A stretch of DNA of 64,000 nucleotides, from the NCBI RefSeq assembly GCF_000421765.1, contig NZ_ATXQ01000003.1, positions 62,001 through 126,000 of the forward strand, in the 5' to 3' direction. Both the position numbers and the translations under genes were made by a program. The stretch is from Denitrificimonas caeni DSM 24390. Lineage in GTDB: Bacteria > Pseudomonadota > Gammaproteobacteria > Pseudomonadales > Pseudomonadaceae. Each line of letters begins with the position of its first letter. The first letter of the stretch is position 1. The notes beneath the pieces were generated by a model. That model had not been told where the DNA came from and made no database searches. It saw only the letters and a program-made list of their open reading frames with translations. Shown one piece after another: positions 8,661 to 18,727 of the stretch.

Positions 8661-9347
8661 ATGTCTAAAGCATCCATCAAGCTGGCTTTTTCTGACAAAT
8701 ATGACCAAGAACATTCCCAGCAGTATTTAGAAAAACATCACAAGGGGTTAGCCCGAAAACTTTCCAACTACCGTGATCAACAACTGGCTCGCCGTGCTCT
8801 CGCACTTGCCGACCAACCTAATCTAGTGCTGGACTTGCCCTGCGGCGCCGGTCGCTTCTGGTCAACCTTAGCTGAGCAACCCAATCGCATTATTTTGGCA
8901 GCAGATAACTCTGCGGATATGCTAGCAACTGCGATGGCTGCACAGCCTAAACATATCACCGAGCATGTACGCACTCTACAAACCTCAGCCTTTGATATTA
9001 ATTTGCCAGATAACTCGGTCGACAGCATCTTCTGTATGCGTTTATTGCACCATATTGAGGAGTCCGAACATCGTTTAGCTCTTCTCAAAGAGTTTCACCG
9101 CACCACACGCGATAGCGTTATTATTTCCTTATGGGTGGATGGCAACTACAAAGCCCTGCGTCGTAAAGCATTAGAAAAAAAGCGTGCGCAAAGAGGTAAA
9201 GCACAAGAAAACAGCAACCGTTTTGTCATCAACCGTGCAACTGTCGAGCAAGAGTTTATTCAGGCAGGATTTAGCATTCAAACCCATCTAGATTTCCTAA
9301 CCGGTTATTCGATGTGGCGGGTCTATGTTTTACGAAAAAACAACTAA
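8661..9347 (+). CDS. warA: WarA-like SAM-dependent methyltransferase
   Basis: 228 residues of the class I methyltransferase fold. The SAM-binding glycine loop is LVLDLPCGAGRFW (residues 55-67), with an acidic residue after strand two (LAADNS) and a later MRLLHHIEES motif. In Pseudomonas the gene right after colS encodes WarA, which works with the kinase WarB in modifying the LPS core (remembered). Position, size and the following kinase gene match that arrangement. No membrane segments, so it acts in the cytoplasm on LPS precursors. The methylated group is inferred from the family only. Confidence 0.82.
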   Translation: MSKASIKLAFSDKYDQEHSQQYLEKHHKGLARKLSNYRDQQLARRALALADQPNLVLDLPCGAGRFWSTLAEQPNRIILAADNSADMLATAMAAQPKHITEHVRTLQTSAFDINLPDNSVDSIFCMRLLHHIEESEHRLALLKEFHRTTRDSVIISLWVDGNYKALRRKALEKKRAQRGKAQENSNRFVINRATVEQEFIQAGFSIQTHLDFLTGYSMWRVYVLRKNN

Positions 9348-9364
9348 GTCATAAGAGGTATGGC

Positions 9365-10063
9365 ATGAGCGCAACAGGGCAAAGTAGCTATAAGGACTTT
9401 AATGATTGGTGGCAACGCACTGGAGAGTGGGTCGAAGCTCCCAATCAGCGCCGTGGCGGAGAAAGTGGTGTGCAACGGCTTGCTCCGGTAACTGCTGGAC
9501 AGCCTTGGTTATACAGTAAACGTCAAATTGGTCATCGCTTTATCTCTTGGCGTTACCCTCTCGGCCGGCCTACAGTCTTGCGTGAGAAAAATGCAATGCA
9601 AGCCTTGGAGCGCTTAGGTGTGCAAGTGCCCAACTTGGTCTTTTACGCTGCAAAAAAACGCGGTAAAGACTGGCATGCGCTATTGGTCACTGAAGCACTG
9701 ACTGATTTTATCAGTTTAGACAACTGGTATGACAAACAGCAGTCACAACCTGTTGATCCAGCCATCACTGCAAGCGTATTGCAGCAAGTAGCAAGCACCC
9801 TGCATAAAATGCATGCCGCCGGTTGGCAACACAGCTGTTGTTATGGCAAACATATTTTTATTAAGATTAATCCTCAACACCTCCCAACAGTGGCCTTACT
9901 CGATTTAGAAAAAGCCCGCCGTCGTTGGCCTGCTCATCGAGCAGCTCTGCACGATATCAAACAATTCGGTCGTCATCGTGGCGATATGCCAGATGCTGAT
10001 TGGCAAATTTTTTTGCAGTATTACTGCAACCTAAACCCAAAGCTACGCACTAAGCTTGCATGA
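9365..10063 (+). CDS. warB: WarB/InaA-family LPS core kinase-like protein
   Basis: 232 residues from the ATG at 9365, which has an AAGAGGT ribosome site; earlier in-frame starts would overlap warA and lack one. It resembles the InaA/lipopolysaccharide kinase (protein-kinase-like) family: phosphate-loop region near YSKRQIGHRF, a catalytic-loop-like AAGWQHSCCYGKHIF with HIF instead of the classic HxD-N, and DLEKARRRWP in place of the DFG metal site. Follows warA by 17 bases. Expected to phosphorylate LPS core sugar in the cytoplasm. Name by synteny and similarity. Confidence 0.82.
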   Translation: MSATGQSSYKDFNDWWQRTGEWVEAPNQRRGGESGVQRLAPVTAGQPWLYSKRQIGHRFISWRYPLGRPTVLREKNAMQALERLGVQVPNLVFYAAKKRGKDWHALLVTEALTDFISLDNWYDKQQSQPVDPAITASVLQQVASTLHKMHAAGWQHSCCYGKHIFIKINPQHLPTVALLDLEKARRRWPAHRAALHDIKQFGRHRGDMPDADWQIFLQYYCNLNPKLRTKLA

Positions 10064-10124
10064 TTTAATCCTGTCGTGCACTGTACGATGCCCCCTTCAT
10101 TTTTCAGTTACATAGGCGTTACCC

Positions 10125-12173
10125 ATGGCTTCTAGCACTGCTTGCGTGCCCACACAAAAAACCACCCTCACGTCTCACTTATATTTTACCGCTGCCAGCA
10201 TTGTGCTGTGGTTGCTGCTATTGACCGCTTTGCGTGGCTTACTCCTAGCCTACAACCATGAAATGCTTGGCAGCACTAGTACAGCAGATCTTGTTGAAGC
10301 CTTTAGCAACGGGCTGCGTTTTGATTTGCGCTTAATCGTTTATGTCAGTATTCCATTAGTACTGAGCATGCTCATGCCTTGGCTAATGAATCAGCGCCGA
10401 CTACTGGTGGTGTGGCTGACCTTTAGTGCGGCAGTCAGTATTCTACTTGGCATTGTTGAACTTGATTTTTACCGTGAATTCCACCAGCGCCTCAACAGTT
10501 TAGTCTTTCAATACTTGAATGAAGACCCAGCCACCGTGATCAGTATGCTGTGGCATGGATTCCCAGTCGTCACCTTACTCAGCACCTGGCTGGTGTGTAC
10601 CTTAGTGATGTACTTCCTGTTCTCTTGGGCAGAACGCAAAACTCGTATTTACCAAACATCCCAAGCAGGCTATAGCTATCTTATCCAAGGCATTGCATTC
10701 TCAATTTGTTTGGTTATTTGTGTGGTTGCCGCGCGCGGCACTTTACGCCAAGGCCCACCGTTGCGCTGGGGTGACGCCTATACCACGCATTCGATGTTTG
10801 CTAATCACCTTGGTTTAAACCCTGTATTGAGCTTGTATAGTGCAGCAAAAACCACTTTCTCTGATCATCGCGACAATGTTTGGAAAGCCACATTGCCCGT
10901 CAGTGAAGCGCAAGAGATCACGCGTGACCTTGTGTTCACAGCGAATGACCAGCTCATCGATGCCGACAGCGCAGCCATTCGCCGTATTAACTCGCCCATT
11001 GCGGAAACACAACTGAAGGTACGCAATGTTGTGGTGATTCTGATGGAAAGTTTTGCAGGACGCTATGTCGGTGCGCTCGGCAGCCAAGATCAAATCACTC
11101 CAGAGTTTGATAAGTTAAGCAAAGAGGGTCTGTTGTTCACCCGTTTCTTTGCCAACGGCACCCACACTCACCAAGGCATGTTCGCCAGTATGGCCTGCTT
11201 TCCAAATCTGCCAGCTTTTGAATACTTAATGCAGAGTCCAGAAGGTGGTAATCATTTCTCCGGTTTGCCACAATTATTAAGCACCCGCGGCTTTCAAGAC
11301 GCCTATGTATATAACGGTGATTTTGCCTGGGATAACCAGCAAGGCTTTTTTAGTAACCAAGGTATGACCCACTTTATTGGCCGCAATGACTACATCAATC
11401 CTGTGGTCTCCGATCCGACCTGGGGCGTATCTGATCAGGATATGTTTGATCGCGGCATTGCTGAACTCAATCAGTTGAAAGATGACAAACCCTTTTATGC
11501 CTTACTGCAAACCTTATCGAATCACACCCCGTACGCCTTGCCTGATGTGTTGCCAACAGAGTCGGTCAAAGGACACGGCAGTTTAGACTTACACCTGACC
11601 GCCATGCGCTATTCAGACTGGGCGCTGGGTCAATTTTTTAAAAAAGCTAAACAACAGCCTTGGTATAACGACACACTGTTTGTCGTATTAGGTGATCATG
11701 GTTTTGCTGCACCTGAACCAATGACCGAGATGGATCTGTACCGTTTTCATGTACCCATGTTACTGATTGCCCCAGGTATTCAACAGCTATTCGGCACTGA
11801 GAACACCACTGTTGCTAGCCAAGTAGATATGGTCCCGACCATTATGGGGCGTCTCGGCGATGACGTGCAGCACCAGTGTTGGGGACGTGATTTGCTTACT
11901 TTGCCCAAGGAGGATCAAGGCTTTGCAATGATCAAACCATCAGGTAGTGATCAAACTGTGGCGCTGATTAAAGGTGATCGTATTTTAATTCAGCCTAAAG
12001 ATGTCAGTGCACGCGCTTGGAATTACCAACTAGGGACTAGCCCTCAGAGCTCACCAGCGCCAGAGCATGCTGATGATGCGCAGTTGCTTAAACAACTGAA
12101 TTCCTACATCCAAACCGCCACCAGTAGCCTTTTAGATAACACTGCTGGTGCACAGGCGAGCCCTGCAGAGTAA
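10125..12173 (+). CDS. Second LTA synthase-like membrane sulfatase/phosphotransferase
   Basis: 682 residues, about five membrane segments in residues 20-205, then a periplasmic sulfatase domain from about 300. Active-site features: VVVILMESF (metal-ligand Glu308), NGTHTHQG (nucleophile probably Thr348) and VVLGDHGF. It is a distant paralogue of the protein at 4517-6493. It lies 61 bases after warB and ends at a strong bidirectional terminator. Probably transfers a phospho-alcohol group to an envelope acceptor; the substrate is not readable from sequence. In P. putida the ColR-controlled unit after colS includes a third gene (PP_0905, remembered), which may correspond. Confidence 0.85.
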   Translation: MASSTACVPTQKTTLTSHLYFTAASIVLWLLLLTALRGLLLAYNHEMLGSTSTADLVEAFSNGLRFDLRLIVYVSIPLVLSMLMPWLMNQRRLLVVWLTFSAAVSILLGIVELDFYREFHQRLNSLVFQYLNEDPATVISMLWHGFPVVTLLSTWLVCTLVMYFLFSWAERKTRIYQTSQAGYSYLIQGIAFSICLVICVVAARGTLRQGPPLRWGDAYTTHSMFANHLGLNPVLSLYSAAKTTFSDHRDNVWKATLPVSEAQEITRDLVFTANDQLIDADSAAIRRINSPIAETQLKVRNVVVILMESFAGRYVGALGSQDQITPEFDKLSKEGLLFTRFFANGTHTHQGMFASMACFPNLPAFEYLMQSPEGGNHFSGLPQLLSTRGFQDAYVYNGDFAWDNQQGFFSNQGMTHFIGRNDYINPVVSDPTWGVSDQDMFDRGIAELNQLKDDKPFYALLQTLSNHTPYALPDVLPTESVKGHGSLDLHLTAMRYSDWALGQFFKKAKQQPWYNDTLFVVLGDHGFAAPEPMTEMDLYRFHVPMLLIAPGIQQLFGTENTTVASQVDMVPTIMGRLGDDVQHQCWGRDLLTLPKEDQGFAMIKPSGSDQTVALIKGDRILIQPKDVSARAWNYQLGTSPQSSPAPEHADDAQLLKQLNSYIQTATSSLLDNTAGAQASPAE

Positions 12174-12201
12174 GCCACTTGACGCACATTCTCAGCAACA
12201 A

Positions 12202-12239
12202 AAAACGGCGCAGCCTACTGATGTAAGCTGCGCCGTTTT
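12202..12239. terminator. Bidirectional intrinsic terminator
   Basis: A 13-bp perfect stem (arms 12202-12214 and 12227-12239, AAAACGGCGCAGC and complement) flanked by A and T runs, between the convergent sulfatase and spuH genes. Confidence 0.92.
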
Positions 12240-12254
12240 CTATCTCATTAACTT

Positions 12255-13103
12255 TTATGCCTGATTAGCGCGCTCTTGCTCTTTAATCTGCAGCATGGCT
12301 TTCTTACGGTTTTTCTCAGCACGCCGAGTAAAGAACCACAATAAGAAAGTCGCAATAGAAATAAACAACAGAATCAAGCTGGCAATCGCATTGATCTCAG
12401 GCTTAACCCCCATCCGTACTGCCGAGAAAATCTCCATCGGCAAAGTGGTTGAGCCTGGGCCTGAGACAAAGCTTGCAAGAACCAAGTCATCCAAAGACAA
12501 AGCAAAGGACATCATCGCCCCTGCTGCTAAGGATGGGGCAATCATCGGCACAGTAATCAGAAAGAATACTTTCCAAGGTTTAGCCCCCAGATCCATCGCT
12601 GCCTCTTCCATAGAGCGATCAATTTCGCGCAAGCGTGACGACACCACCACCGAAACATAAGCGGTACAGAACGTGGTGTGGGCGATCCAAATGGTCACCA
12701 CGCCGCGTTCCATCGGCCAGCCAATCAACTGCGCCATTGCCACAAACAACAGCAGCAAGGATAAACCGGTAATCACTTCTGGCATTACCAAAGGTGCAGT
12801 GACCATTCCGCCAAACAGCGTGCGGCCACGAAAACGCCCAATACGGGTTAACACCAATGCCGCCAAGGTGCCCAATGCGGTGGCGGCAATTGCGGTGTAA
12901 GTGGCGATCTCTAAAGAGCGCAGCACCGCGTTCATCAGCTGCGTGTTGTCTAATAAACCCGCATACCACTTGGTTGACCACCCGCCCCACACGGTCACTA
13001 AACGTGAAGCGTTGAAGGAGTAGATCACCAAAATCAGCATCGGCAGATAAATAAACAGCAAGCCAGCAATCAACATAAAGCGCGAGAAGTTAAATTTCTT
13101 CAT
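12255..13103 (-). CDS. spuH: Polyamine ABC transporter permease SpuH (PotI type)
   Basis: 282 residues, six predicted membrane helices. The EAA loop that contacts the ATPase reads MEEAAMDLGAKPWKVFF (about residues 166-182). It is the last gene of the spuDEFGH transporter operon and overlaps spuG by 4 bases. It forms the inner-membrane channel together with SpuG for putrescine/spermidine import. Family assignment is firm; substrate is by gene order with SpuD/SpuE. Confidence 0.93.
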   Translation of the reverse strand: MKKFNFSRFMLIAGLLFIYLPMLILVIYSFNASRLVTVWGGWSTKWYAGLLDNTQLMNAVLRSLEIATYTAIAATALGTLAALVLTRIGRFRGRTLFGGMVTAPLVMPEVITGLSLLLLFVAMAQLIGWPMERGVVTIWIAHTTFCTAYVSVVVSSRLREIDRSMEEAAMDLGAKPWKVFFLITVPMIAPSLAAGAMMSFALSLDDLVLASFVSGPGSTTLPMEIFSAVRMGVKPEINAIASLILLFISIATFLLWFFTRRAEKNRKKAMLQIKEQERANQA

Positions 13104-14011
13104 GCCTTACCCTCCAACTCACTGGCTTGGTTGCGATTAAATAAGATAATCGGAATCATCAGCAGCAATAGCATAATCACCGCCAGCGAAGCAGCGACCG
13201 GCCAATCGCGGTTATTAAAGAACTCCTGCCACAGCACCTTACCAATCATTAGTGTTTCTGGACCGCCTAGCAGTTCTGGAATAACAAACTCACCCACCAC
13301 TGGAATAAATACCAGCATGCAGCCAGCAATCACGCCACTTTTTGACAGCGGTACGGTGATTTTCCAAAACGCGGTATAGCCTTTCGCGCCAAGATCAGAG
13401 GCCGCTTCTAGCAGCGACAGATCATGCTTAACCAGATTGGCATACAGCGGCAATACCATAAACGGCAGATAGGCGTAGACAATGCCGATATACACCGCAA
13501 TATTGGTATTGAGGATTTGTAGCGGCTCATTAATCACGCCCAGCCACAGCAAGGCATTATTGAGTAAACCGTTATTACTGAGAATCCCCATCCAGGCATA
13601 CACGCGAATCAATAACGCCGTCCAAGTCGGCATCATAATCAGCAGCAACCACACCGGCTGCATCTGCTTGCTCGAGCGCGCAATGGCATAGGCCATCGGA
13701 TAACCAACCAATAAACACAAAATAGTGCTGACCAGCGCTATTTTTAACGAGCCCAAGTAGGCTGCGATATACAGCTGATCCTCACTGAGCAAGACGTAGT
13801 TACCAAAATTCAGCAACACCGTCAGCTGACTATCAGCCCATTCTGTCAGGCTGGTATACGGCGGAATCGCAATATCTGCCTCAGCAAAACTGATCTTGAT
13901 GATGATGGCAAAAGGCAATAGGAAAAACAGCAGCATCCAGAAAAACGGCACGCCAATCACTGCATGGCGGCCCTTGGGCAACATCCCGAGTAATTTATCG
14001 CGTACGGTCAT
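13100..14011 (-). CDS. spuG: Polyamine ABC transporter permease SpuG (PotH type)
   Basis: 303 residues with six membrane helices, EAA loop LLEAASDLGAKGYTAFW near residue 210, and conserved GEFVIPELLGG after it as in PotB/PotH proteins. Overlaps spuF and spuH by 4 bases each, implying coupled translation of the two permeases and the ATPase. Confidence 0.93.
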   Translation of the reverse strand: MTVRDKLLGMLPKGRHAVIGVPFFWMLLFFLLPFAIIIKISFAEADIAIPPYTSLTEWADSQLTVLLNFGNYVLLSEDQLYIAAYLGSLKIALVSTILCLLVGYPMAYAIARSSKQMQPVWLLLIMMPTWTALLIRVYAWMGILSNNGLLNNALLWLGVINEPLQILNTNIAVYIGIVYAYLPFMVLPLYANLVKHDLSLLEAASDLGAKGYTAFWKITVPLSKSGVIAGCMLVFIPVVGEFVIPELLGGPETLMIGKVLWQEFFNNRDWPVAASLAVIMLLLLMIPIILFNRNQASELEGKA

Positions 14012-15162
14012 GATTGGAATACCACGCCACTGTCATCGACCCAGTGCACATAGACTTCATCATCCCAAGTTGGACGTTTCACGTTACGCTCTGAGTTGGC
14101 AATAAAAGCCTGCACAATGGTGCCTGAGGCAAGCTCAACGTGGTACACCGAGTGCCCGCCTAAATAGGCAATATCATGCACAATACCTTTGGCCCAGTTG
14201 TAATCCTCATGCTCAAGGTCATCCGGTTTACCACTGCACAGCAGAAGTTTTTCTGGACGCAACGCAAAGGTCACCCGCTTATTTTCCGCCAAACTGGTAA
14301 TACCATGGCCGATGTAAATCGGACGCTCCAGCTTAGGACAAATAATCACCGCGTGATCCGAGTCATCGGTAATGATTTCGCCATCAAATAAATTGACGTT
14401 ACCAATAAATTCGCAAACTAAACGGCTGGCTGGCGTCTCATAAATATCCATTGGACTACCCACTTGGGCAATCCAGCCTTGGTGCATAATGGCGATGCGC
14501 TCGGCCATGGTCATGGCTTCTTCTTGATCGTGGGTCACCATTACACAGGTCACACCAACGCGCTCAATGATCTCTACTAATTCCAACTGCATTTGCGAAC
14601 GCAGTTTTTTATCTAAAGCACCCATCGGTTCGTCGAGCAACAAGAGCTTTGGACGCTTCGCTAACGAGCGGGCTAAAGCTACACGTTGGCGCTGACCACC
14701 GGAGAGTTGATGTGGTTTGCGTTTGGCATATTTGGTCATATGCACCAGCTTCAGCATTTCTTCAACGCGCCCTGCAATTTCTTCTTTGCTTAGACTGTCT
14801 TGCTTTAAGCCAAAGGCAATATTTTGTTCAACCGTCATGTGCGGAAATAATGCATAGGACTGGAACATCATATTAATTGGGCGCTCGTAGGCTGGCATAT
14901 GAGTAATATCCACACCATCAAGCAAAATACGGCCTTCAGTCGGCGTTTCAAAACCAGCCAACATGCGTAGCAATGTCGACTTACCTGAACCTGAACCACC
15001 TAGCAGAGCAAAAATTTCGCCTTTATTAATTTTCAGCGAGACTTCATCCACCGCCAAGGTGTCATCAAAGTACTTGGTAACGCGTTCAATTTTAACTAAC
15101 ACGTCTTTGGGCTTTTGCAAGTTAGCGAGTGCTTTCTTGTACGCGCCTGAGGCTATTGCCAT
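14008..15162 (-). CDS. spuF: Polyamine ABC transporter ATPase SpuF (PotG type)
   Basis: 384 residues from the ATG at 15162. A TTG four codons upstream is in frame, but its bases TTGGAG are the ribosome site, so ATG is preferred. Walker A GGSGSGKST, ABC signature LSGGQRQRVALARSL, Walker B LLLLDEPMGALD and switch His in VMVTHD are all present, followed by a C-terminal TOBE-like regulatory domain (about 290-384). Energises polyamine import with SpuG and SpuH. Confidence 0.94.
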   Translation of the reverse strand: MAIASGAYKKALANLQKPKDVLVKIERVTKYFDDTLAVDEVSLKINKGEIFALLGGSGSGKSTLLRMLAGFETPTEGRILLDGVDITHMPAYERPINMMFQSYALFPHMTVEQNIAFGLKQDSLSKEEIAGRVEEMLKLVHMTKYAKRKPHQLSGGQRQRVALARSLAKRPKLLLLDEPMGALDKKLRSQMQLELVEIIERVGVTCVMVTHDQEEAMTMAERIAIMHQGWIAQVGSPMDIYETPASRLVCEFIGNVNLFDGEIITDDSDHAVIICPKLERPIYIGHGITSLAENKRVTFALRPEKLLLCSGKPDDLEHEDYNWAKGIVHDIAYLGGHSVYHVELASGTIVQAFIANSERNVKRPTWDDEVYVHWVDDSGVVFQS

Positions 15163-15180
15163 AGAGTTCTCCAAATGCAG

Positions 15181-15206
15181 AAAGCCCAGTCTTGCGACTG
15201 AGCTTT
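15181..15206 (-). promoter_or_regulatory. GCAA-tetraloop hairpin between spuE and spuF
   Basis: In the minus-strand RNA, arms 15206-15196 and 15191-15181 form an 11-bp stem with one G-U pair, closed by the stable loop GCAA. It ends in UUU, 19 bases before the spuF start. It may act as a partial terminator or protect the 3' end of spuE mRNA. Confidence 0.65.
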
Positions 15207-15226
15207 ACAACTTATAAAACAGATGA

Positions 15227-16333
<1,107 letters not shown>

Positions 16334-16341
16334 CTAATGAT

Positions 16342-16367
16342 AAAAATGGGCTGCATCAAGCAACCCA
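16342..16367 (-). terminator. Putative attenuator hairpin between spuD and spuE
   Basis: On the minus strand TGGGTTGC (16367-16360) pairs with GCAGCCCA (16354-16347), 8 bp with one G-U, loop of 5, followed directly by UUUUU (16346-16342). It has the form of an intrinsic terminator placed inside the operon, just upstream of the spuE ribosome site. Confidence 0.7.
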
Positions 16368-16439
16368 CTATTTGAAATTCGTCAGAACAGGCACTGGCAA
16401 TTCGTCATTAACGCCAAATCGCCAGTACAGTCAGTGCAA

Positions 16440-17534
16440 TTACTTACCTGACTTGATTTTAGTCCAACTGCGCGTCATTAAGCGCTGAGTTTTTGCTGGC
16501 AAGTCTGGAAAAGTATACAACTTGCTCATCACATCTGCAGGCGGGTAAATGCCTGGGTCAGTGCGGATCGACTCTTCAACTAAGGCAGTAGCCTTCTCGT
16601 TGGCGTTAGGGAACTGCAAGTAGTCGGTCAAATCGGCCATCACTTGCGGCTGTAACAAGTAGTTAATGAACTCATGGGCTTCTTTAACATTTTTAGAGTC
16701 GCGTGGAATCGCGACCATATCAAAGAACGTACCCGCACCTTCTTTCGGGATTTGGTAAGCAATTTTCACTTTGCCGCCCGCTTCTTCTGCACGGGATTTA
16801 CTTTGGTACAAATCACCCGAGTAACCAATCGCCATACAAATATTGCCGCTGGCTAAGTCGGAGATGTACTTAGATGAGTGAAAATAAGTGACATAAGGTC
16901 GAATTTTCAGCAGCAACTCTTCTGCTTGCTTTAAATCGTCCGGCTTTTCACTGTCGGCTGGTAAGCCTAAGTAATGCAGTGCCGCAGGAATGATTTCAGT
17001 CGGCGAATCTAACAACGCCACACCGCACTCATGCAGTTTGCTGATATTTTCTGGTTTAAAAATGATGTCCCATGAGTCAATTGGCTGATCGCCCATAACC
17101 GCTTTGACCTTGTCAACGTTGTAACCCATACCAATCGAACCCCACATATAAGGGATTGAGTACTGGTTACCTGGGTCGCTGACTTCCAAGGTATTTAATA
17201 AATCTTTGTTGAGGTTGTCCCACTGTGGCAACTGCGCCTTATCAAGCTTTTGATAAACGCCTGCTTTAATCTGCTTGGCCAGAAACGGGTTGGATGGCAC
17301 AACGATATCGTAGCCAGAGCCGCCAGAGAGTAATTTAGCTTCTAGCACTTCGTTGCTGTCATAAACATCAAACACAACTTTAATGCCGCTTTGCTTCTCA
17401 AAGTTACTGATGGTGTTGGGCGCTACATAGTCAGACCAGTGATACACCTTCAACACACGCTCTTCAGCTTGCACTGAAGCTACAACAGCCATGCCTACAG
17501 CGGCGGCCAATAACATTTGCTTAGTTCTTTTCAC
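16440..17534 (-). CDS. spuD: Periplasmic polyamine-binding protein SpuD
   Basis: 364 residues from the GTG at 17534, which has AGGAG at 8 bases; the in-frame GTG at 17540 is too close to that site. Signal peptide (KRTKQM then a hydrophobic core, cleavage after VQA). Mature protein begins [11 protein letters not shown] and is clearly homologous to SpuE in the next gene. First gene of the transporter operon; SpuD of P. aeruginosa binds putrescine (remembered). A TATAAT-like element about 30 bases upstream suggests a short leader. Confidence 0.9.
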   Translation of the reverse strand: MKRTKQMLLAAAVGMAVVASVQAEERVLKVYHWSDYVAPNTISNFEKQSGIKVVFDVYDSNEVLEAKLLSGGSGYDIVVPSNPFLAKQIKAGVYQKLDKAQLPQWDNLNKDLLNTLEVSDPGNQYSIPYMWGSIGMGYNVDKVKAVMGDQPIDSWDIIFKPENISKLHECGVALLDSPTEIIPAALHYLGLPADSEKPDDLKQAEELLLKIRPYVTYFHSSKYISDLASGNICMAIGYSGDLYQSKSRAEEAGGKVKIAYQIPKEGAGTFFDMVAIPRDSKNVKEAHEFINYLLQPQVMADLTDYLQFPNANEKATALVEESIRTDPGIYPPADVMSKLYTFPDLPAKTQRLMTRSWTKIKSGK

Positions 17535-17847
17535 GCGCACAGCTCCTTTCGTTCATTATATTTAAAGTTACATGCGCGTTACCGCCGCGCTATGCGAAGT
17601 CTGGCAAGGTCTGCCGCAGGACTCAAGATGCAAAGGTACATTTAGTGCTTTTATTGTGCTGTTATCGGCGAAATAAAGCAGATAACCGACCAGCAGCATA
17701 GATAACCTATCACATTCCAACATTCTCATCTTTAAGCGCCCTTTAGGATACGATAAACGGTGGATAAATCAGTCGGTAAACTTGGGTTACCAGCCGTTAT
17801 CAGTTAGCCTAGATTGCAGTTATTTATTCGTCGCTCGGAGTGTTTCT
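17535..17847. other. Divergent control region between spuD and aguB
   Basis: About 310 bases with no convincing gene. It holds a minus-strand TATAAT-like element near spuD, three phased GATAAC words (17661-17706), a fourth GTTATC at 17796-17801, and GGTAA-N7-TTACC at 17775-17791. Confidence 0.6.
17661..17706. promoter_or_regulatory. Three GATAAC elements spaced exactly 20 bp
   Basis: GTTATC at 17661-17666 (complement of GATAAC), GATAAC at 17681-17686 and GATAAC at 17701-17706. The 20-bp steps place them on the same face of the helix in the spuD/aguB divergent promoter. A candidate operator array; the regulator is not known. Confidence 0.5.
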
Positions 17848-18726
17848 ATGTCACGCATTGTCAGTGTTGCCATTACGCAAATGGCCTGTTCTTGGGATGT
17901 ATCCGCCAATATTGCTAAAGCTGAGCAACTGGTACGCGAAGCAGCCAAACAAGGTGCGCAAATTATTCTGCTGCAAGAGTTGTTTGAGACTCCCTATTTC
18001 TGTAAAAAACCTAATCCTGACTATTTGCAATTGGCGACAACAGTGGCAGACAACCCCGCCATTGTGCACTTTCAGAAAATTGCTAAAGAATTAAAAGTGG
18101 TTTTACCGATTAGCTTTTTTGAGCGCGCGGGCCAAGCGCGCTTTAACAGTATCGCCATCATTGATGCCGATGGCAGCGTGCTCGGCGTGTACCGTAAAAG
18201 TCATATTCCAGATGGCCCGGGCTATCATGAAAAGTATTACTTCAACCCAGGCGATACTGGCTTTAAAGTTTGGCAAACCCGTTATGCAAAAATTGGCGTG
18301 GGTATTTGTTGGGATCAATGGTTTCCAGAGTGCGCCCGCGCCATGGCTTTGCAAGGTGCTGAACTACTGTTCTACCCCACGGCGATTGGCAGTGAGCCGC
18401 ATGATCCAACCATCACCTCCGCTGCTCACTGGCAACGCGTACAACAAGGCCATGCTGGCGCTAACTTAATTCCCGTGATCGCTTCTAACCGCATTGGCAG
18501 TGAAGAGCAAGACGGTTACGACATCACCTTTTATGGTGTGTCTTTTATTGCTGACCAGTTTGGCGAAAAAGTTGCCGAGCTTAATCAAACTGAACAAAGT
18601 GTCGCGGTACACAGCTTTGATCTCGATAAGCTTGAACATACACGAACGGCTTGGGGCGTGTTCCGCGATCGTAGGCCGAATTTGTACGGTGCTTTGAAAA
18701 CCCTTGATGGCCACTTGGAATCTTAA
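17848..18726 (+). CDS. aguB: N-carbamoylputrescine amidase AguB
   Basis: 292 residues from the ATG at 17848 (CGGAG upstream), the same length as I recall for P. aeruginosa AguB; the longer ORF start at 17782 has no support. Nitrilase-superfamily Glu-Lys-Cys triad: Glu44 in LLQELFETP, Lys117 in [18 protein letters not shown], Cys154 in [12 protein letters not shown]. Converts N-carbamoylputrescine to putrescine, CO2 and ammonia in the cytoplasm. Followed after one base by aguA. Confidence 0.96.
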   Translation: MSRIVSVAITQMACSWDVSANIAKAEQLVREAAKQGAQIILLQELFETPYFCKKPNPDYLQLATTVADNPAIVHFQKIAKELKVVLPISFFERAGQARFNSIAIIDADGSVLGVYRKSHIPDGPGYHEKYYFNPGDTGFKVWQTRYAKIGVGICWDQWFPECARAMALQGAELLFYPTAIGSEPHDPTITSAAHWQRVQQGHAGANLIPVIASNRIGSEEQDGYDITFYGVSFIADQFGEKVAELNQTEQSVAVHSFDLDKLEHTRTAWGVFRDRRPNLYGALKTLDGHLES

Positions 18727-18727
18727 T

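Noticed and set aside
10092-10107. Possible third ColR box before the second LTA-synthase-like gene (TTTTTCAG core)
   Set aside because: The core has a mismatch at the last base and the upstream half fits poorly; too weak to claim.
14008-15174. TTG start four codons upstream for spuF
   Set aside because: The TTGGAG bases are the Shine-Dalgarno site of the ATG at 15162, and the ATG gives the usual Pseudomonas N-terminus. The same reasoning was applied to pilT and the DUF1329 gene.
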